Shown: piece by piece, positions 1 to 8,778 of the stretch | Numbering within the stretch: the first letter of the stretch is position 1 | How the letters are laid out: every line of letters begins with the position of its first letter | Assembly (NCBI GenBank): GCA_030605475.1 | Contig: JAUWIG010000011.1 | Location: forward strand, 1-64,000 | Length of the DNA stretch: 64,000 nt | Source: Planctomycetota bacterium | Lineage (GTDB): Bacteria; Planctomycetota; Phycisphaerae; Sedimentisphaerales; Anaerobacaceae | Direction of reading: 5' to 3' | Made by a program: the position numbers and the translations under genes | Notes under the pieces: model-generated | Told to the model about the DNA's origin: nothing | Databases searched by the model: none | Seen by the model: the letters and a program-made list of their open reading frames with translations, nothing else

Positions 1-945
1 AAGGCGCTGCCAGTTCGTCATATCGCAAAATTGGAATAGGAGCGGCATCAGACTATAAGCAAGTAGCGTCAGGAAGCCAAAACTGCCGATAGCAAGACTG
101 GTTTTTGCACCCGTAAAATTGAGCTTTGGCAAAGAATATAAAGCTAGACAAATAACAATTATAAATAAAGCGGAAATGAAGATGTTGGATAGTTTTGTTA
201 TTCCTGCTAACTTACCGGTTGTCGTTTGGGATTTCAAAAAACGGAACTTCCGATAAAACAAAATCCCAGCCAATGAGATAATTAGAACAAGCAGACTAAA
301 TGAAGTCGAGAAATTTAGAGTAACACTATTCTTTATCAATACGAAAATTGAGTAACCTATTATGACAAAAACCCCGAGATATGAGAATATTAGCTGGATT
401 TGGTCGGTTCTAATTGAACTTAGTTGCCCCCCTCTCAATATGTAAAGTAAAACATAAAAAATCATAAAGAACAAGATAAGATACATGGCAATCTTAGAAT
501 CACCTATCAATATCGATAATATCGACGAACCCCATACGATTTCCGCAAGCGCCACACCGGCAATTCCTAAAATCGTCAGATATGAAGTCGTAAGTCTGAG
601 TCCGGTGCTTTTATATTTTTCCCCGATGAATCCGTGTAGCGTTTTATCTGTTCCGATAAACTCGCTAAGTTTTGGGATTACCAATGAAAAGACCAGGATA
701 CCCACACCCCAGAAAAACGAATTGGCAAGAGCAAGTAAAATCGAGCCTGTTGCAGCCCAGATAATAAAAGGATAAACAGTTGCAATCTGGAAGCCATATG
801 CAATAGACGAGTTGGCAAATGGAGTGGTGCCAACTTTCTTATAGGCAATAAAATAGTCGTCAGGATGTTTAATTTCACCTTTTTTCACAGCTAATGCTGC
901 AACAAGATAAATCAACAAAGGTATTAAGATTATTATTATTCCCAT
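1..945 (-). CDS. Sodium:solute symporter family transporter, C-terminus beyond window edge
   Basis: The minus strand is open from an ATG at 945 (MGIIIILIPLLIYLV) to base 1 with no stop, giving 315 residues of a protein that continues outside the window. It is a chain of hydrophobic segments. The opening pattern (a first membrane helix, then KKGEIKHPDDYFIAYKK and a second helix with FANSSIAYG) is that of the SSS family, which usually reads xxDYFLAGR. The visible end, FCDMTNWQR, matches the conserved (Q/C)DMxNWQ motif of SSS proteins at about residue 310. The family imports solutes such as sugars, amino acids, urea or acetate with Na+; the substrate cannot be told here. A full family member has 450-550 residues, so about a third is missing. 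It differs from the SSS protein at 53061-54587. Family assignment is fairly sure, substrate unknown. Confidence 0.75.
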   Translation of the reverse strand, partial: MGIIIILIPLLIYLVAALAVKKGEIKHPDDYFIAYKKVGTTPFANSSIAYGFQIATVYPFIIWAATGSILLALANSFFWGVGILVFSLVIPKLSEFIGTDKTLHGFIGEKYKSTGLRLTTSYLTILGIAGVALAEIVWGSSILSILIGDSKIAMYLILFFMIFYVLLYILRGGQLSSIRTDQIQLIFSYLGVFVIIGYSIFVLIKNSVTLNFSTSFSLLVLIISLAGILFYRKFRFLKSQTTTGKLAGITKLSNIFISALFIIVICLALYSLPKLNFTGAKTSLAIGSFGFLTLLAYSLMPLLFQFCDMTNWQRL

Positions 946-1886
946 TGTTTGTCCTTTTAATGTCTTTTGAGTTCTCTCACATTACAGCCACTAAAAAACT
1001 CAATTTAACGCCAAGTCTCTCGCACTATTTTAGTATTTTGTATTTGGTATTTAGTATTTAGCAATTAATAACCAGCCTTTGGCGCACACAATAATCAATA
1101 GATTTGTCTCCTTCGTTATATATAAGCGCATAAAATAATTAAAAGAAAGGGGAAAGTCAAGGGGAATTAGTGAATAGTATTTAGTATATAGTATATAGCC
1201 ATTTGAGGCCGGCAAAGCCGTCTTTCATTTTGATAGATTCCTCGGCTCCACTGCGCTTCGCTCGGAATGACATACTAATTTACTATTGATGATTGACTAT
1301 TTACTATTTGGGGGCATTTCAATCTACGATTTTCGATTGACGATTTGCGGTTGAGGTTGAGATTCTTCGCTGCGCTCAGAATGACTTTGAGCAGTTTTTA
1401 GTGTTTAGTTTTGAGTTTTTAGTTTTAAGTTGGAGAAGACTGGGTCCCCGCCTGCGCGGGGATGACGGTAAGGAATATCTCCGCTTGGGGACGCCTAACG
1501 GCGGATTATCGAATTCATCCTTCGTAGTAATACTACGGAGAACGGGCAAGGAATAACGAACGCTGAAGCGAAAAGATAGAGGGCGGAGGGGAAATGGATA
1601 GGCCACCATAGTTTGCAAAATTTCAAAGTAGACGATGCTTTTAATAATTTGCTTGCTTCTTGTGCGCAAATTTGGTAAGCTACGTGTTTGAAAGTACTTG
1701 TATAGCAGAACCCTGGATTCAGCTCTGAAATCGCCTCGGCAAATAAGGTTTATCTGAGAGTTCTGTTTCATGTTGTCCTGCGGACAATAGTGAAAAGATT
1801 GGAAGTATTCGACTTCTAAATAAGAGGTCAATTTTTCGAGGATTGGTTTAGTAAAGCAAAAAGAGGAAAGTTTGGGAGGAGGTGCG
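946..1886. other. Intergenic region rich in dispersed short repeats
   Basis: About 940 bases without a supported gene. It holds several repeats that recur elsewhere in the window. There are runs of TATTTAGTATTTAG/GTATATAG type (about 1030-1060 and 1170-1200). A TTCGCTCGGAATGAC-type element lies at about 1236-1271 and a copy of the 43-bp repeat at 1377-1419. A GC-rich inverted element (CCCCGCCTGCGCGGGG) lies at about 1445-1460, and a small palindrome around CGTAGTAATACTACG at about 1522-1536. Open frames across this stretch are translations of these repeats. The last 300 bases have no repeat signal and probably contain the promoter of the next gene. Confidence 0.6.
1377..1419 (+). repeat. 43-bp perfect direct repeat, left copy
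   Basis: This copy begins CAGAATGACTTTGAGCAG and is identical to 3884-3926. The two copies bracket the secreted protein gene at 1887-3800. It is followed by more AGTTTT-type repeat. It belongs to the dispersed intergenic repeats of this genome. Confidence 0.8.
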
Positions 1887-3800
1887 ATGATGAGAAAGGC
1901 AGAGCTGCTGTTCGTTTCTGTGGCGCTTGGTGTGCTGATTTCTTTCAATATCGGCTGGGGGCCCGGCATTTGCGAAGCTGGAAGCTCACCTAAAGTAATT
2001 TTCTCAGACGATTTTGACGATGGGGACATAAGCGATTGGACAGATACCGCAACCGGAGATGCAAGTTTTGGTGTCTCGACAGCTAAATGCGTCAGTGCTC
2101 CTTGCAGTGTTCATATGCAATCTACAGGAGATTACAAAGCTATGGGCGTGTCACCTTGCTATGACGTAAATCTTTCGGAAGATTATAATGTCTCATTCCA
2201 CTTCTTACTTCCTCACACAAATAATCACTGGTTTGAAGTATTCAATAACCACCAAATATATGTTTTAATTGATTCCGGGACTGACTTAAAGTGTTATTTA
2301 CCAATCCAATCAGTAATGACTTTAGGAACGAATCAGTGGTATCATATTGAAATTAAAGCTCATCAGTCTTCAAGTAATTATGATGTTTATGTAGACGGTG
2401 AATATAAGAAAACATGTCCTTTCTGGATTCATTCGGGCCATGAAACAGATTTTCAAATAGGAGACAGGGCTGAGGGGTCGAGCGATAGAGGAGAAGCATA
2501 CTGGGATGATATAACAATTACTCAGGGTTTACTGCTCTCACAAGGCTGGAATTTGGTCTCATTTATAATCTCTCCGGTGGCGGACCCTGATGACCCAAAT
2601 GATGCGGAAATTCCATTAAAGGAGGGCTGGAATATGTTTGGTCATTCAAGCGATGAGCCCTTCGAATGGGAAGACGCGTTAGTTAGTAACGGAATAGAAA
2701 CAAAAACAGTAGAAGAGGCGGCTACAGCAGGCTGGCTTGAATCTACAATCTATTATTATGAAAACGGTCAATATAAATTTGTTCCCGGAGACGATGATTA
2801 CATCTATCCCTGGCTGGGGTATTGGTTGTATTCTAATGAAGATGAATTAAGTTTAATAATATCGAGGATGGGGGGCACTTTAGAAAGTCAGCCTTATGAT
2901 TGGATGGATGTACAGATTGATGATGGAAGTGAGACAAAATCAATAGAAGAAGCACAATCGGCAGGCTGGCTGCAAGGAGCAATATATTACTTTGATGAAG
3001 ACTCTCAATACTATAAATTCATCCCCGGAGATGATGATTACATCTATCCCTGGCGTGGGTATTGGTTGTATTCTAATGAAGATGATTTAGTGCTGAGATT
3101 CCCAGAGCCGGACCCGTGTAATGTATATGACTATAATTATGATTTTGACTTAAAGATTCATAATACAATAATAGGCGGTGATGCAAACGCGGTATGTACG
3201 CCAGATACGTTTAATGCTCGCTATAAGTTTGACGACCCGAATATAAGCGATGTTAATGACGTTAAAGATGTAAGACAACCAGGGGGACCACCTTATGCAG
3301 ATTATGTTCAAGCATACACATTGCAGGCAGGGTTATGGTGGACGATGGATTGCAAACAAGAAATCAGGAAATGGCCTATAAGGCTTATCGGATTTGACGA
3401 TGCGTACGTTGGATTGAGCGGGACGAACCGATTAAGCATACTGAACCCAGAGGAAATAGATAAACTGCCAGAAGATACGAGGATTTACCTGGTGGACCAC
3501 GGCAGCGATGCCAATGGTTTTGTTGCCCAACTTGATTTGAGGGACCCGAACAACTATTGCTATGAATTTCCGGTTACAGATGTGTTAGGAACATATCGCT
3601 ATGTCGACCTGGTAATTATTGGATGTAAGGATGTGAATATTGATGAGATAGGTTGTGTCAACTTCAAGGATTTTTCCATAATGGCACCAGAGTGGCGGGA
3701 AACAGGGGCTGGTCTGGCTGGAGACATTAACTGGGATGGAGTGGTTGATTTCAAAGATTTGGAAATACTGGCAAACTTTTGGCTATGTGAGTGTAATTAA
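1887..3800 (+). CDS. Secreted LamG-like protein with internal duplication and dockerin-like tail
   Basis: The start is set by a strong GGGAGGAGG at 1874-1882. ATG at 1887 (or 1890) gives MMRKAELLFVSVALGVLIS, a signal peptide probably cleaved near GICEAG. The first ~200 residues (FSDDFDDGDISDWTD..., IEIKAHQSS..YDVYVDG) look like a concanavalin/LamG-type jelly-roll, which commonly binds carbohydrate. Two ~75-residue repeats follow, at about 2625-2860 and 2880-3105. Each ends PGDDDYIYPW(L/R)GYWLYSNED and their DNA is nearly identical over the last ~60 bases. A third region is unrecognised. The C-terminus (AGDINWDGVVDFKDLEIL..FWL) is a dockerin-like calcium-binding repeat, common in planctomycete secreted proteins. 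An extracellular polysaccharide-related role is inference. The gene stands alone, bracketed by the 43-bp direct repeat. Confidence 0.75.
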   Translation: MMRKAELLFVSVALGVLISFNIGWGPGICEAGSSPKVIFSDDFDDGDISDWTDTATGDASFGVSTAKCVSAPCSVHMQSTGDYKAMGVSPCYDVNLSEDYNVSFHFLLPHTNNHWFEVFNNHQIYVLIDSGTDLKCYLPIQSVMTLGTNQWYHIEIKAHQSSSNYDVYVDGEYKKTCPFWIHSGHETDFQIGDRAEGSSDRGEAYWDDITITQGLLLSQGWNLVSFIISPVADPDDPNDAEIPLKEGWNMFGHSSDEPFEWEDALVSNGIETKTVEEAATAGWLESTIYYYENGQYKFVPGDDDYIYPWLGYWLYSNEDELSLIISRMGGTLESQPYDWMDVQIDDGSETKSIEEAQSAGWLQGAIYYFDEDSQYYKFIPGDDDYIYPWRGYWLYSNEDDLVLRFPEPDPCNVYDYNYDFDLKIHNTIIGGDANAVCTPDTFNARYKFDDPNISDVNDVKDVRQPGGPPYADYVQAYTLQAGLWWTMDCKQEIRKWPIRLIGFDDAYVGLSGTNRLSILNPEEIDKLPEDTRIYLVDHGSDANGFVAQLDLRDPNNYCYEFPVTDVLGTYRYVDLVIIGCKDVNIDEIGCVNFKDFSIMAPEWRETGAGLAGDINWDGVVDFKDLEILANFWLCECN

Positions 3801-4292
3801 AGCGAACCGAGCATGAGAGGAGAAACACAGGGGCTAAATATGAGATTCTTCGCTCCTTCGACAAGCTCAGGACAAGTTTTGTTCAGAATGACTTTGAGCA
3901 GTTTTTAGTGTTTAGTTTTGAGTTTTGAATTATAAAAAAAGTTTTATCTTCGCCATTCTGGTTTGCGGACCATTAAAGGGGGCATCTGCTGAGGTTTGAG
4001 CTTTCGGCGGCTGGTGCTGACACAACTTCCGCTGCTCGGATACCAGCGAATGGTAAACAGCTGAGGCTTCAAAGGTAACTTGCTTTTTCTCAATTTGCAA
4101 AACATTGTCCAGTCCTCTTGTGTGCGTAATAAGCTGGGGACTTCGTCCATCACCCTCCATCGGCTAATTTGAGGGGCGACTTTAAATAGTGAATAGTGAA
4201 TAGTGAATGGTGAATAGGGGATGACGGAGGACAGACGACAGAAGACAGATGACGGAGGACAGATGAGAGCGTAAGTGCGATAATCAGGCGAT
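3801..4292. other. Intergenic region with repeats, no supported gene
   Basis: The stretch contains a TCGACAAGCTCAGGACAAG element (about 3857-3875) and the right copy of the 43-bp repeat. It also has a GAATAGTGAATAGTGAATGG run (about 4189-4217) and a GACGGAGGACAGA/GACGACAGAAGACAGA run (about 4223-4268). Between 3930 and 4160 both reading directions have short open frames without a ribosome site or recognisable homology. They could be debris of an older gene, but nothing supports a call. Confidence 0.5.
3884..3926 (+). repeat. 43-bp perfect direct repeat, right copy
   Basis: Identical over 43 bases to 1377-1419, same orientation, 2.5 kb apart. It is preceded here by an extra element (about 3857-3880) absent from the left copy. 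Confidence 0.8.
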
Positions 4293-5063
4293 TTAGAGGT
4301 TGACCGGTATTTGCCGCTGGGCGAGGTACTCTTTCATCTGCCTTATAGTGTATTTGCCGTAGTGGGCTATCGAGGCGACGAGGACGGCGTCTGCGTGTGC
4401 GTCAACGATGGCCTGGTATAAGTGCTCGAGTGTGCCGGCTCCGCCGGAAGCGATTACAGGCAGAGAGACAGCATCGGCGATTGCTCTTGTCATCGGGATG
4501 TCGTATCCGTTTTGTGTGCCATCGGCGTCCATACTTGTTGGCAGGATTGCGCCGGCCCCTAAGTCTTCGGTCTTTTTGGCCCACTCGACTGCGTCGAGGC
4601 CTGTGCCGACGGTGCCGCCTTTGACCATAACCTCGAAGCCGGACGGTAATTCGGAGTTGCTGCTTGTATCGATGGCGATTGTGATTTTTTGGCTGCCGAA
4701 TTCGCCGGCTGCTTCTTTGATAAAATCGGGGTTGCGGACGGCGGCGGTGTTGATAGATACTTTTGATACGCCCATATCCATTAGTTCTTCGATTGCGCTG
4801 CAGTTGGTGATACCTCCGCCGACGGTCAGCGGCACTGTCGGCGGTATTGACTCGACGGTCCTTTTTACGGCGTCGAGAAGTGTTTTTCTTGCTTCGACGG
4901 TGGCTGTGATATCGAGGAATACGAGCTCGTCGGCGCCGGCGGAGCTGTAAGCGGCGGCGTTTTCGGCGGGGTCGCCGACGTCTTTTAGCTGAACGAAGTT
5001 AATGCCTTTGACCAATCGGCCATCTTTTACGTCCAGACACGGGATAATTCTTCTGTAATCCAT
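4293..5063 (-). CDS. hisF: Imidazole glycerol phosphate synthase, cyclase subunit HisF
   Basis: HisF closes the imidazole ring in histidine synthesis. With ammonia from the HisH glutaminase it converts PRFAR to imidazole glycerol phosphate and AICAR in the cytosol. The start MDYRRIIPCLDVKDG at 5063 has AGGGAG about ten bases upstream and gives 256 residues, the usual length; a longer frame upstream adds nothing HisF-like. Visible motifs are catalytic Asp11 in CLDVKDG, the phosphate-binding VGGGI loop, IAID carrying the second catalytic Asp, PTSMDADGT and the C-terminal ASGGAG. The order is that of a (beta-alpha)8 barrel. No other his gene is adjacent, so hisH and the rest of the pathway lie elsewhere. 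Confidence 0.95.
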   Translation of the reverse strand: MDYRRIIPCLDVKDGRLVKGINFVQLKDVGDPAENAAAYSSAGADELVFLDITATVEARKTLLDAVKRTVESIPPTVPLTVGGGITNCSAIEELMDMGVSKVSINTAAVRNPDFIKEAAGEFGSQKITIAIDTSSNSELPSGFEVMVKGGTVGTGLDAVEWAKKTEDLGAGAILPTSMDADGTQNGYDIPMTRAIADAVSLPVIASGGAGTLEHLYQAIVDAHADAVLVASIAHYGKYTIRQMKEYLAQRQIPVNL

Positions 5064-5320
5064 AACGCTTTTTCTCCCTGAGTTAGTCGGCATTGCCGAA
5101 ATTCTGATTTCGCATTTGCCGCAGGAGTATATCAAATGATGTCGGCCTGGTCGAGAAAAATCGGTCGGATTGAATGATTGATTATTCCATTACGAATGAG
5201 GGGCAACGCGCCGGGCGATACGCAAGACGAACAGGAAACTTCTTGATTGTGTCAGGCTGTTTTCTTATAATGTAACACTGTAAAATAGCTGCCTATGACA
5301 CACATACGGAGAGGTGCGGA

Positions 5321-6358
5321 ATGAAGAAGAGAAGTACAGTTAGGTTTGTTTACGTGGTGTTTTTTCTGGTGGCACTTTCTTCGACGAGTTTTGCGGAGAC
5401 ATCGTGGAAATTTATAGCTACCTGTGACAGCCGGGGCAGCGACAATGGCGTTAATACGGTCATTCTGGGCGAACTTGCTACCGAGATGGTAAATCAGGAG
5501 GTCGATTTTGTTCTCTTTGCCGGTGACTTAGTTACTGGCTCCCCCAACCAGGCGGTTCTGGAAAGCCAGCTGACTACGTGGCGAGACACGATGGCTGCGG
5601 TTTACGATGCAAACATAGCTGTCTATTGCGTTCGCGGTAATCATGATTGCAGCGGTGATAATGGTGTCAGTATTGCGGCCTGGAACAATATCTTCCCTGA
5701 GCTGCCTGACAATGGGCCTGCAGGTGAGGTAAACCTGACATATTCGGTGGCGCATAAGAACGCCTTCATCGTTGGGTTTGACCAGTATATCGATGGTCAG
5801 AGACATCGGGTGAACCAGACGTGGTTCGATGAGCAGTCGGCGGCGAATAGTAATCCTCATGTTTTTGTCTTCGGGCACGAGCCGGCTTTCAAAGCAAAGC
5901 ATTTAGACTGCCTTGATGATTATCCGACCGAGCGGGATAAGTTCTGGTTTGGTATCGAGAGGGCCGGCGGGCGAGCGTATTTCTGCGGTCATGACCATTT
6001 CTATGACCACGCCCGTGTCGATAATGACGATGAGCCGAACAATGACATTCATCAGTACATCGTTGGAACCGCCGGTGCGCCGCTCTACGACTGGTTGGGG
6101 AATTACGATGGCGATAACAGCTACTACGTCGTGGAGAATGTCGACCACGTAAAGCAGTATGGCTATGTCCTATGTGAAGTTGAGGGTCTCAGTGCGACAC
6201 TGACCTGGATGGAACGCATCGATGTGGAGACATATACGGCCGGAGATGTGTGGAGCTATACCGCTGCTCTGGCCGGTGATATCAACGGCGATGGTGTAGT
6301 CAACTTCAAAGACCTTGCTATTCTGGGGAATAATTGGCTTAAGACAAAGCTGGAATAA
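5321..6358 (+). CDS. Secreted calcineurin-like phosphoesterase with dockerin-like tail
   Basis: The ATG at 5321 follows GGAGAGG and opens a signal peptide (MKKRSTVRFVYVVFFLVALSS..SFA). The mature protein carries the metallophosphoesterase motifs in order. These are TCDSRG (~35-39, first metal Asp), FAGDLV (~67-71), RGNHD (~105-109), VFGHEP and CGHDH, so the dimetal site looks intact. The C-terminus AGDINGDGVVNFKDLAIL..NWL is a dockerin-like repeat, probably binding calcium or retaining the enzyme outside the cell. It likely hydrolyses phosphomonoesters or diesters in the periplasm or outside; the substrate cannot be read. It is a single gene, convergent with the next one. Confidence 0.85.
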   Translation: MKKRSTVRFVYVVFFLVALSSTSFAETSWKFIATCDSRGSDNGVNTVILGELATEMVNQEVDFVLFAGDLVTGSPNQAVLESQLTTWRDTMAAVYDANIAVYCVRGNHDCSGDNGVSIAAWNNIFPELPDNGPAGEVNLTYSVAHKNAFIVGFDQYIDGQRHRVNQTWFDEQSAANSNPHVFVFGHEPAFKAKHLDCLDDYPTERDKFWFGIERAGGRAYFCGHDHFYDHARVDNDDEPNNDIHQYIVGTAGAPLYDWLGNYDGDNSYYVVENVDHVKQYGYVLCEVEGLSATLTWMERIDVETYTAGDVWSYTAALAGDINGDGVVNFKDLAILGNNWLKTKLE

Positions 6359-6487
6359 AGGTCACTATCGGTGTAAAAATATCAAAGCGGTGCCGGTGTC
6401 AGCAAATTCGGGGCGCTGACCAAAGCTGATAGTTTTGGAATGGAGCGCCTTAATTTTTTGCTATCGTTGTTTTTGATGGCTTTGGTT

Positions 6488-7075
6488 TTACCAGCTTGCC
6501 TGTTTGATGTCCTGCCAGCCGGCCGGTCGTCTGTCGAGCTCAAGTAATTCGGCCCGGTTGATGAGCCATCTGCCGTCCGGCTCTTTTTGGAGGCCTATTT
6601 GAACTTTTGTGAATGTTTGTGATTTGAAGCTTTGATATATGTGGCTTCTTTTGTCAAATACCGTCCGCACTGTAAAAATTGCTATCGCATCCGGTTGGGA
6701 TACCTGCGTTGCCATAATCCTTGCTATGTTTTTGTCAACCAGCGGAGGTGAGAGTTTGGCCCTGCAGTAGTACATCAAAACTTTTTTCGTATTGTGATAT
6801 GAGTCGTGGTAATTTTCTGAAATAATCGCTTCGATAGCATCAGGATTTTCTTCTTCGACGGCTTTTACCGCTGTATTGATTACGGCATTGATTTTCTCCA
6901 AATCGGTTTGAACGAGAGAGTCCAGCCCAAAGGCGGCTACGGCCAGGAAGGGCGGCAAAAGCCATTGCCACCAGGCTTTTTTTCCCGGTGAAATCCTGTG
7001 GAACATCAGTATTACAGGTAGAGCGATGATTGCTATGATTAGCAAGGTCCACGGCTGTTCAAAAATGCTTGACAT
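6488..7075 (-). CDS. Membrane-anchored protein with NTF2/SnoaL-like domain
   Basis: 195 residues. Two membrane helices lie at about residues 9-26 and 35-53 (TLLIIAIIALPVILMFH, WWQWLLPPFLAVAAFGL). A soluble domain follows, rich in alternating helix and strand. It begins LEKINAVINTAVKAVEEENPDAIEAIIS and ends WLINRAELLELDRRPAGW, a layout of the NTF2-like (SnoaL/Cif) fold. No catalytic residues are obvious. The C-terminal strand pattern GRWLINRAEL is typical of nuclear-transport-factor-like domains that bind small ligands or peptides. Its function is not recognised. It lies upstream-convergent to the phosphoesterase, and surE is on the same strand 90 bases further upstream. Confidence 0.6.
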   Translation of the reverse strand: MSSIFEQPWTLLIIAIIALPVILMFHRISPGKKAWWQWLLPPFLAVAAFGLDSLVQTDLEKINAVINTAVKAVEEENPDAIEAIISENYHDSYHNTKKVLMYYCRAKLSPPLVDKNIARIMATQVSQPDAIAIFTVRTVFDKRSHIYQSFKSQTFTKVQIGLQKEPDGRWLINRAELLELDRRPAGWQDIKQASW

Positions 7076-7117
7076 TTACTTATACCCTTTTTTCTTCTGA
7101 ATTTTGCTTATAAATTA

Positions 7118-7143
7118 GATTGCTTCGCTCCGCTCGCAATGAC
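7118..7143 (+). repeat. Dispersed 26-bp repeat (GATTGCTTCGCTCCGCTCG type), copy 1
   Basis: It matches 7957-7982 with one mismatch and the same orientation. The two copies flank surE. Relatives with the TTCGCT..GAATGAC core occur at about 1240-1271 and 1363-1384. Confidence 0.75.
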
Positions 7144-7164
7144 TTCTTGTGTTTTTACGGCAGT

Positions 7165-7908
7165 TTACCATTTTATTTGCTGGAGCCGGCGTGTTTTTTC
7201 GTGATTGGTCATATCAGGGGCCAGTGCCGTTATAGTTATAAAGCCCTCTACCAGAGATGTTGTGTCGGTGGGAGTGTCGTCGGCGCGGTGGGGGCCGCCG
7301 GCTAATTGAAATACGGTTCGACCCTGTTCGTTTTTTTGGCGGATATAACGCTCATCAAATCCTTTGCTCGATTGCGGCACAACCCTTATGCCTTTCGGCT
7401 CGCCTTTTGATAATTGTGGTATATTGATGTTTATCACCTCGCCGCTCTTGAGGGGCATAAGTTTTTTGAGGATTTTCGCGCAGTACCCGGCTGCGTTTTC
7501 AAAATCCATTTTCTCCTCGGCGGCAAGGCTCATCGCAACAGCGGGGATTTTTAAGAACGCTCCCTCCATCGCGGCGGCGACGGTGCCGGAGTAGTAAACG
7601 TTTATTCCTGCGTTTGCTCCGTTGTTTATGCCTGCAACGAGCAGGTCTATGGGCCTGGCGCAGAGCTGCATAACGGCGAGCTTTACGCAATCGGCTGGTG
7701 AGCCCTGCACACTAAAGCCGGTGAATTGGCCGTTAATATCAACTTTGTTGCACACTAAGGGCTGGTGAAGTGTAACACTGTGGCTTGCACCGGACTGGCT
7801 CTCTGCCGGTGCAACTACAGTTACATCACCGAGCTTGATAAGCTCTTTGTAAATGGCAGCCAGGCCGGGTGCGAAAATGCCATCATCATTTGTCAATAAT
7901 ATTTGCAT
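7165..7908 (-). CDS. surE: 5'/3'-nucleotidase SurE
   Basis: SurE removes phosphate from 5'- and 3'-nucleotides and short polyphosphate, and is linked to stationary-phase survival. The start MQILLTNDDGI shows metal ligands Asp8 and Asp9. Ser39 in SQSGASHSVT and Asn95 in GINNGANAG complete the metal site at the family positions. VQGSPADCV and the YYSGTVAAAMEG segment are also typical. Its 247 residues are the normal length (~250). It is cytoplasmic and has no signal peptide. It stands alone between two direct copies of a 26-bp dispersed repeat. Confidence 0.95.
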   Translation of the reverse strand: MQILLTNDDGIFAPGLAAIYKELIKLGDVTVVAPAESQSGASHSVTLHQPLVCNKVDINGQFTGFSVQGSPADCVKLAVMQLCARPIDLLVAGINNGANAGINVYYSGTVAAAMEGAFLKIPAVAMSLAAEEKMDFENAAGYCAKILKKLMPLKSGEVININIPQLSKGEPKGIRVVPQSSKGFDERYIRQKNEQGRTVFQLAGGPHRADDTPTDTTSLVEGFITITALAPDMTNHEKTRRLQQIKW

Positions 7909-7956
7909 GTCTCGATTCTCAGTGAATAGTCGTTAGTGAATAGTATTTAGTGAGTA

Positions 7957-7982
7957 GATTGCTTCGCTTCGCTCGCAATGAC
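7957..7982 (+). repeat. Dispersed 26-bp repeat, copy 2
   Basis: One mismatch to 7118-7143. It is preceded by a TAGTGAATAGTATTTAGTGAG run (7920-7955) of the other common repeat class. Confidence 0.75.
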
Positions 7983-8073
7983 TAACGGCTAAATACCAAC
8001 GACCAAGCATTGTAATTGGTTGCGGAACTTGTGTCAATTGACAGCTTTGCCGGGCGATGTATAATGTCTGATT

Positions 8074-8778
8074 ATGAAGAAATATTCGCCGGATAAAAAG
8101 ACTATGGTGCTCAGCAGAGAGCAGGTTCGGGCGTTTGACTCGTGGGCGATAAATGAGCTTGGAGTGCCGGGGGTGGTTTTGATGGAAAACGCCGGTCGCA
8201 GTTGTGCCGAGCTGATAAAAGATAGACTGGCCGGAGTTGCTGAGCCTAAAGTTTGCATATTCTGCGGGACAGGAAACAACGGCGGCGACGGGTATGTGAT
8301 TGCCAGGCATTTGTTGAATAGCGGCTTTAAGGTTGTCGTGGTCATATGCGGCGACCGTAACAAAATCAAGGGCGACGCGAAGATAAACCTGGATATTTTG
8401 GAGCGATTAGGCCAGCCGATTGAACAGTTAAACTTGGATGATGGCAATATCCCCGGCAGGGTCAGGGCATACGCGGCTGGTGCTGATATGCTTGTTGACG
8501 GTCTTTTTGGTACGGGATTAAGCGGGCAGCTTAGCGATGAGTATAAGCAGTTGATAGAGAGCATAAATTCCCAGAACTGTCCTATTCTGGCGGTGGATAT
8601 TCCATCCGGCGTGGATTGTGATAGTGGCAAGGCGCTCGGTGCGGCTGTGCGAGCAGCCTATACGGTAACTTTCGCTGCGGTCAAAACTGGTTTTACCTCA
8701 GCCGGCGCAGCCCAATACACGGGGGAAATTTTTGTCGCCTCAATCGGCGTCGAACCAGCCGACTATGCGTCGAATTAA
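8074..8778 (+). CDS. nnrE: NAD(P)H-hydrate epimerase (YjeF N-terminal domain)
   Basis: The enzyme interconverts the R and S forms of damaged NAD(P)HX so that a dehydratase can repair them. The single YjeF_N/Rossmann-like domain shows LMENAGRSCAELI, FCGTGNNGGDGYV (the signature GxGNNGGDG), VDGLFGTGLSG, AVDIPSGVDCDSG (with the potassium-site and catalytic Asp) and TVTFAAVKTGF. Its 234 residues equal the stand-alone epimerase; the fused C-terminal dehydratase (NnrD) found in many bacteria is absent. The final four bases overlap the end of the convergent gene at 8775. The start ATG at 8074 is the only one that keeps the first helix; a second ATG at 8104 is possible. Confidence 0.9.
   Translation: MKKYSPDKKTMVLSREQVRAFDSWAINELGVPGVVLMENAGRSCAELIKDRLAGVAEPKVCIFCGTGNNGGDGYVIARHLLNSGFKVVVVICGDRNKIKGDAKINLDILERLGQPIEQLNLDDGNIPGRVRAYAAGADMLVDGLFGTGLSGQLSDEYKQLIESINSQNCPILAVDIPSGVDCDSGKALGAAVRAAYTVTFAAVKTGFTSAGAAQYTGEIFVASIGVEPADYASN

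Noticed and set aside
1376-2029. Long minus-strand frame before the first secreted protein
   Set aside because: It is a translation of dispersed repeats plus the antisense of the signal-peptide region; no ribosome site and no domain.
3930-4160. Two overlapping minus-strand frames of about 70 codons
   Set aside because: No homology recognised, no ribosome site, lies among repeats; could be gene debris but not supported.
4397-4950. Plus-strand frames opposite hisF
   Set aside because: Antisense shadows of a clear conserved gene.
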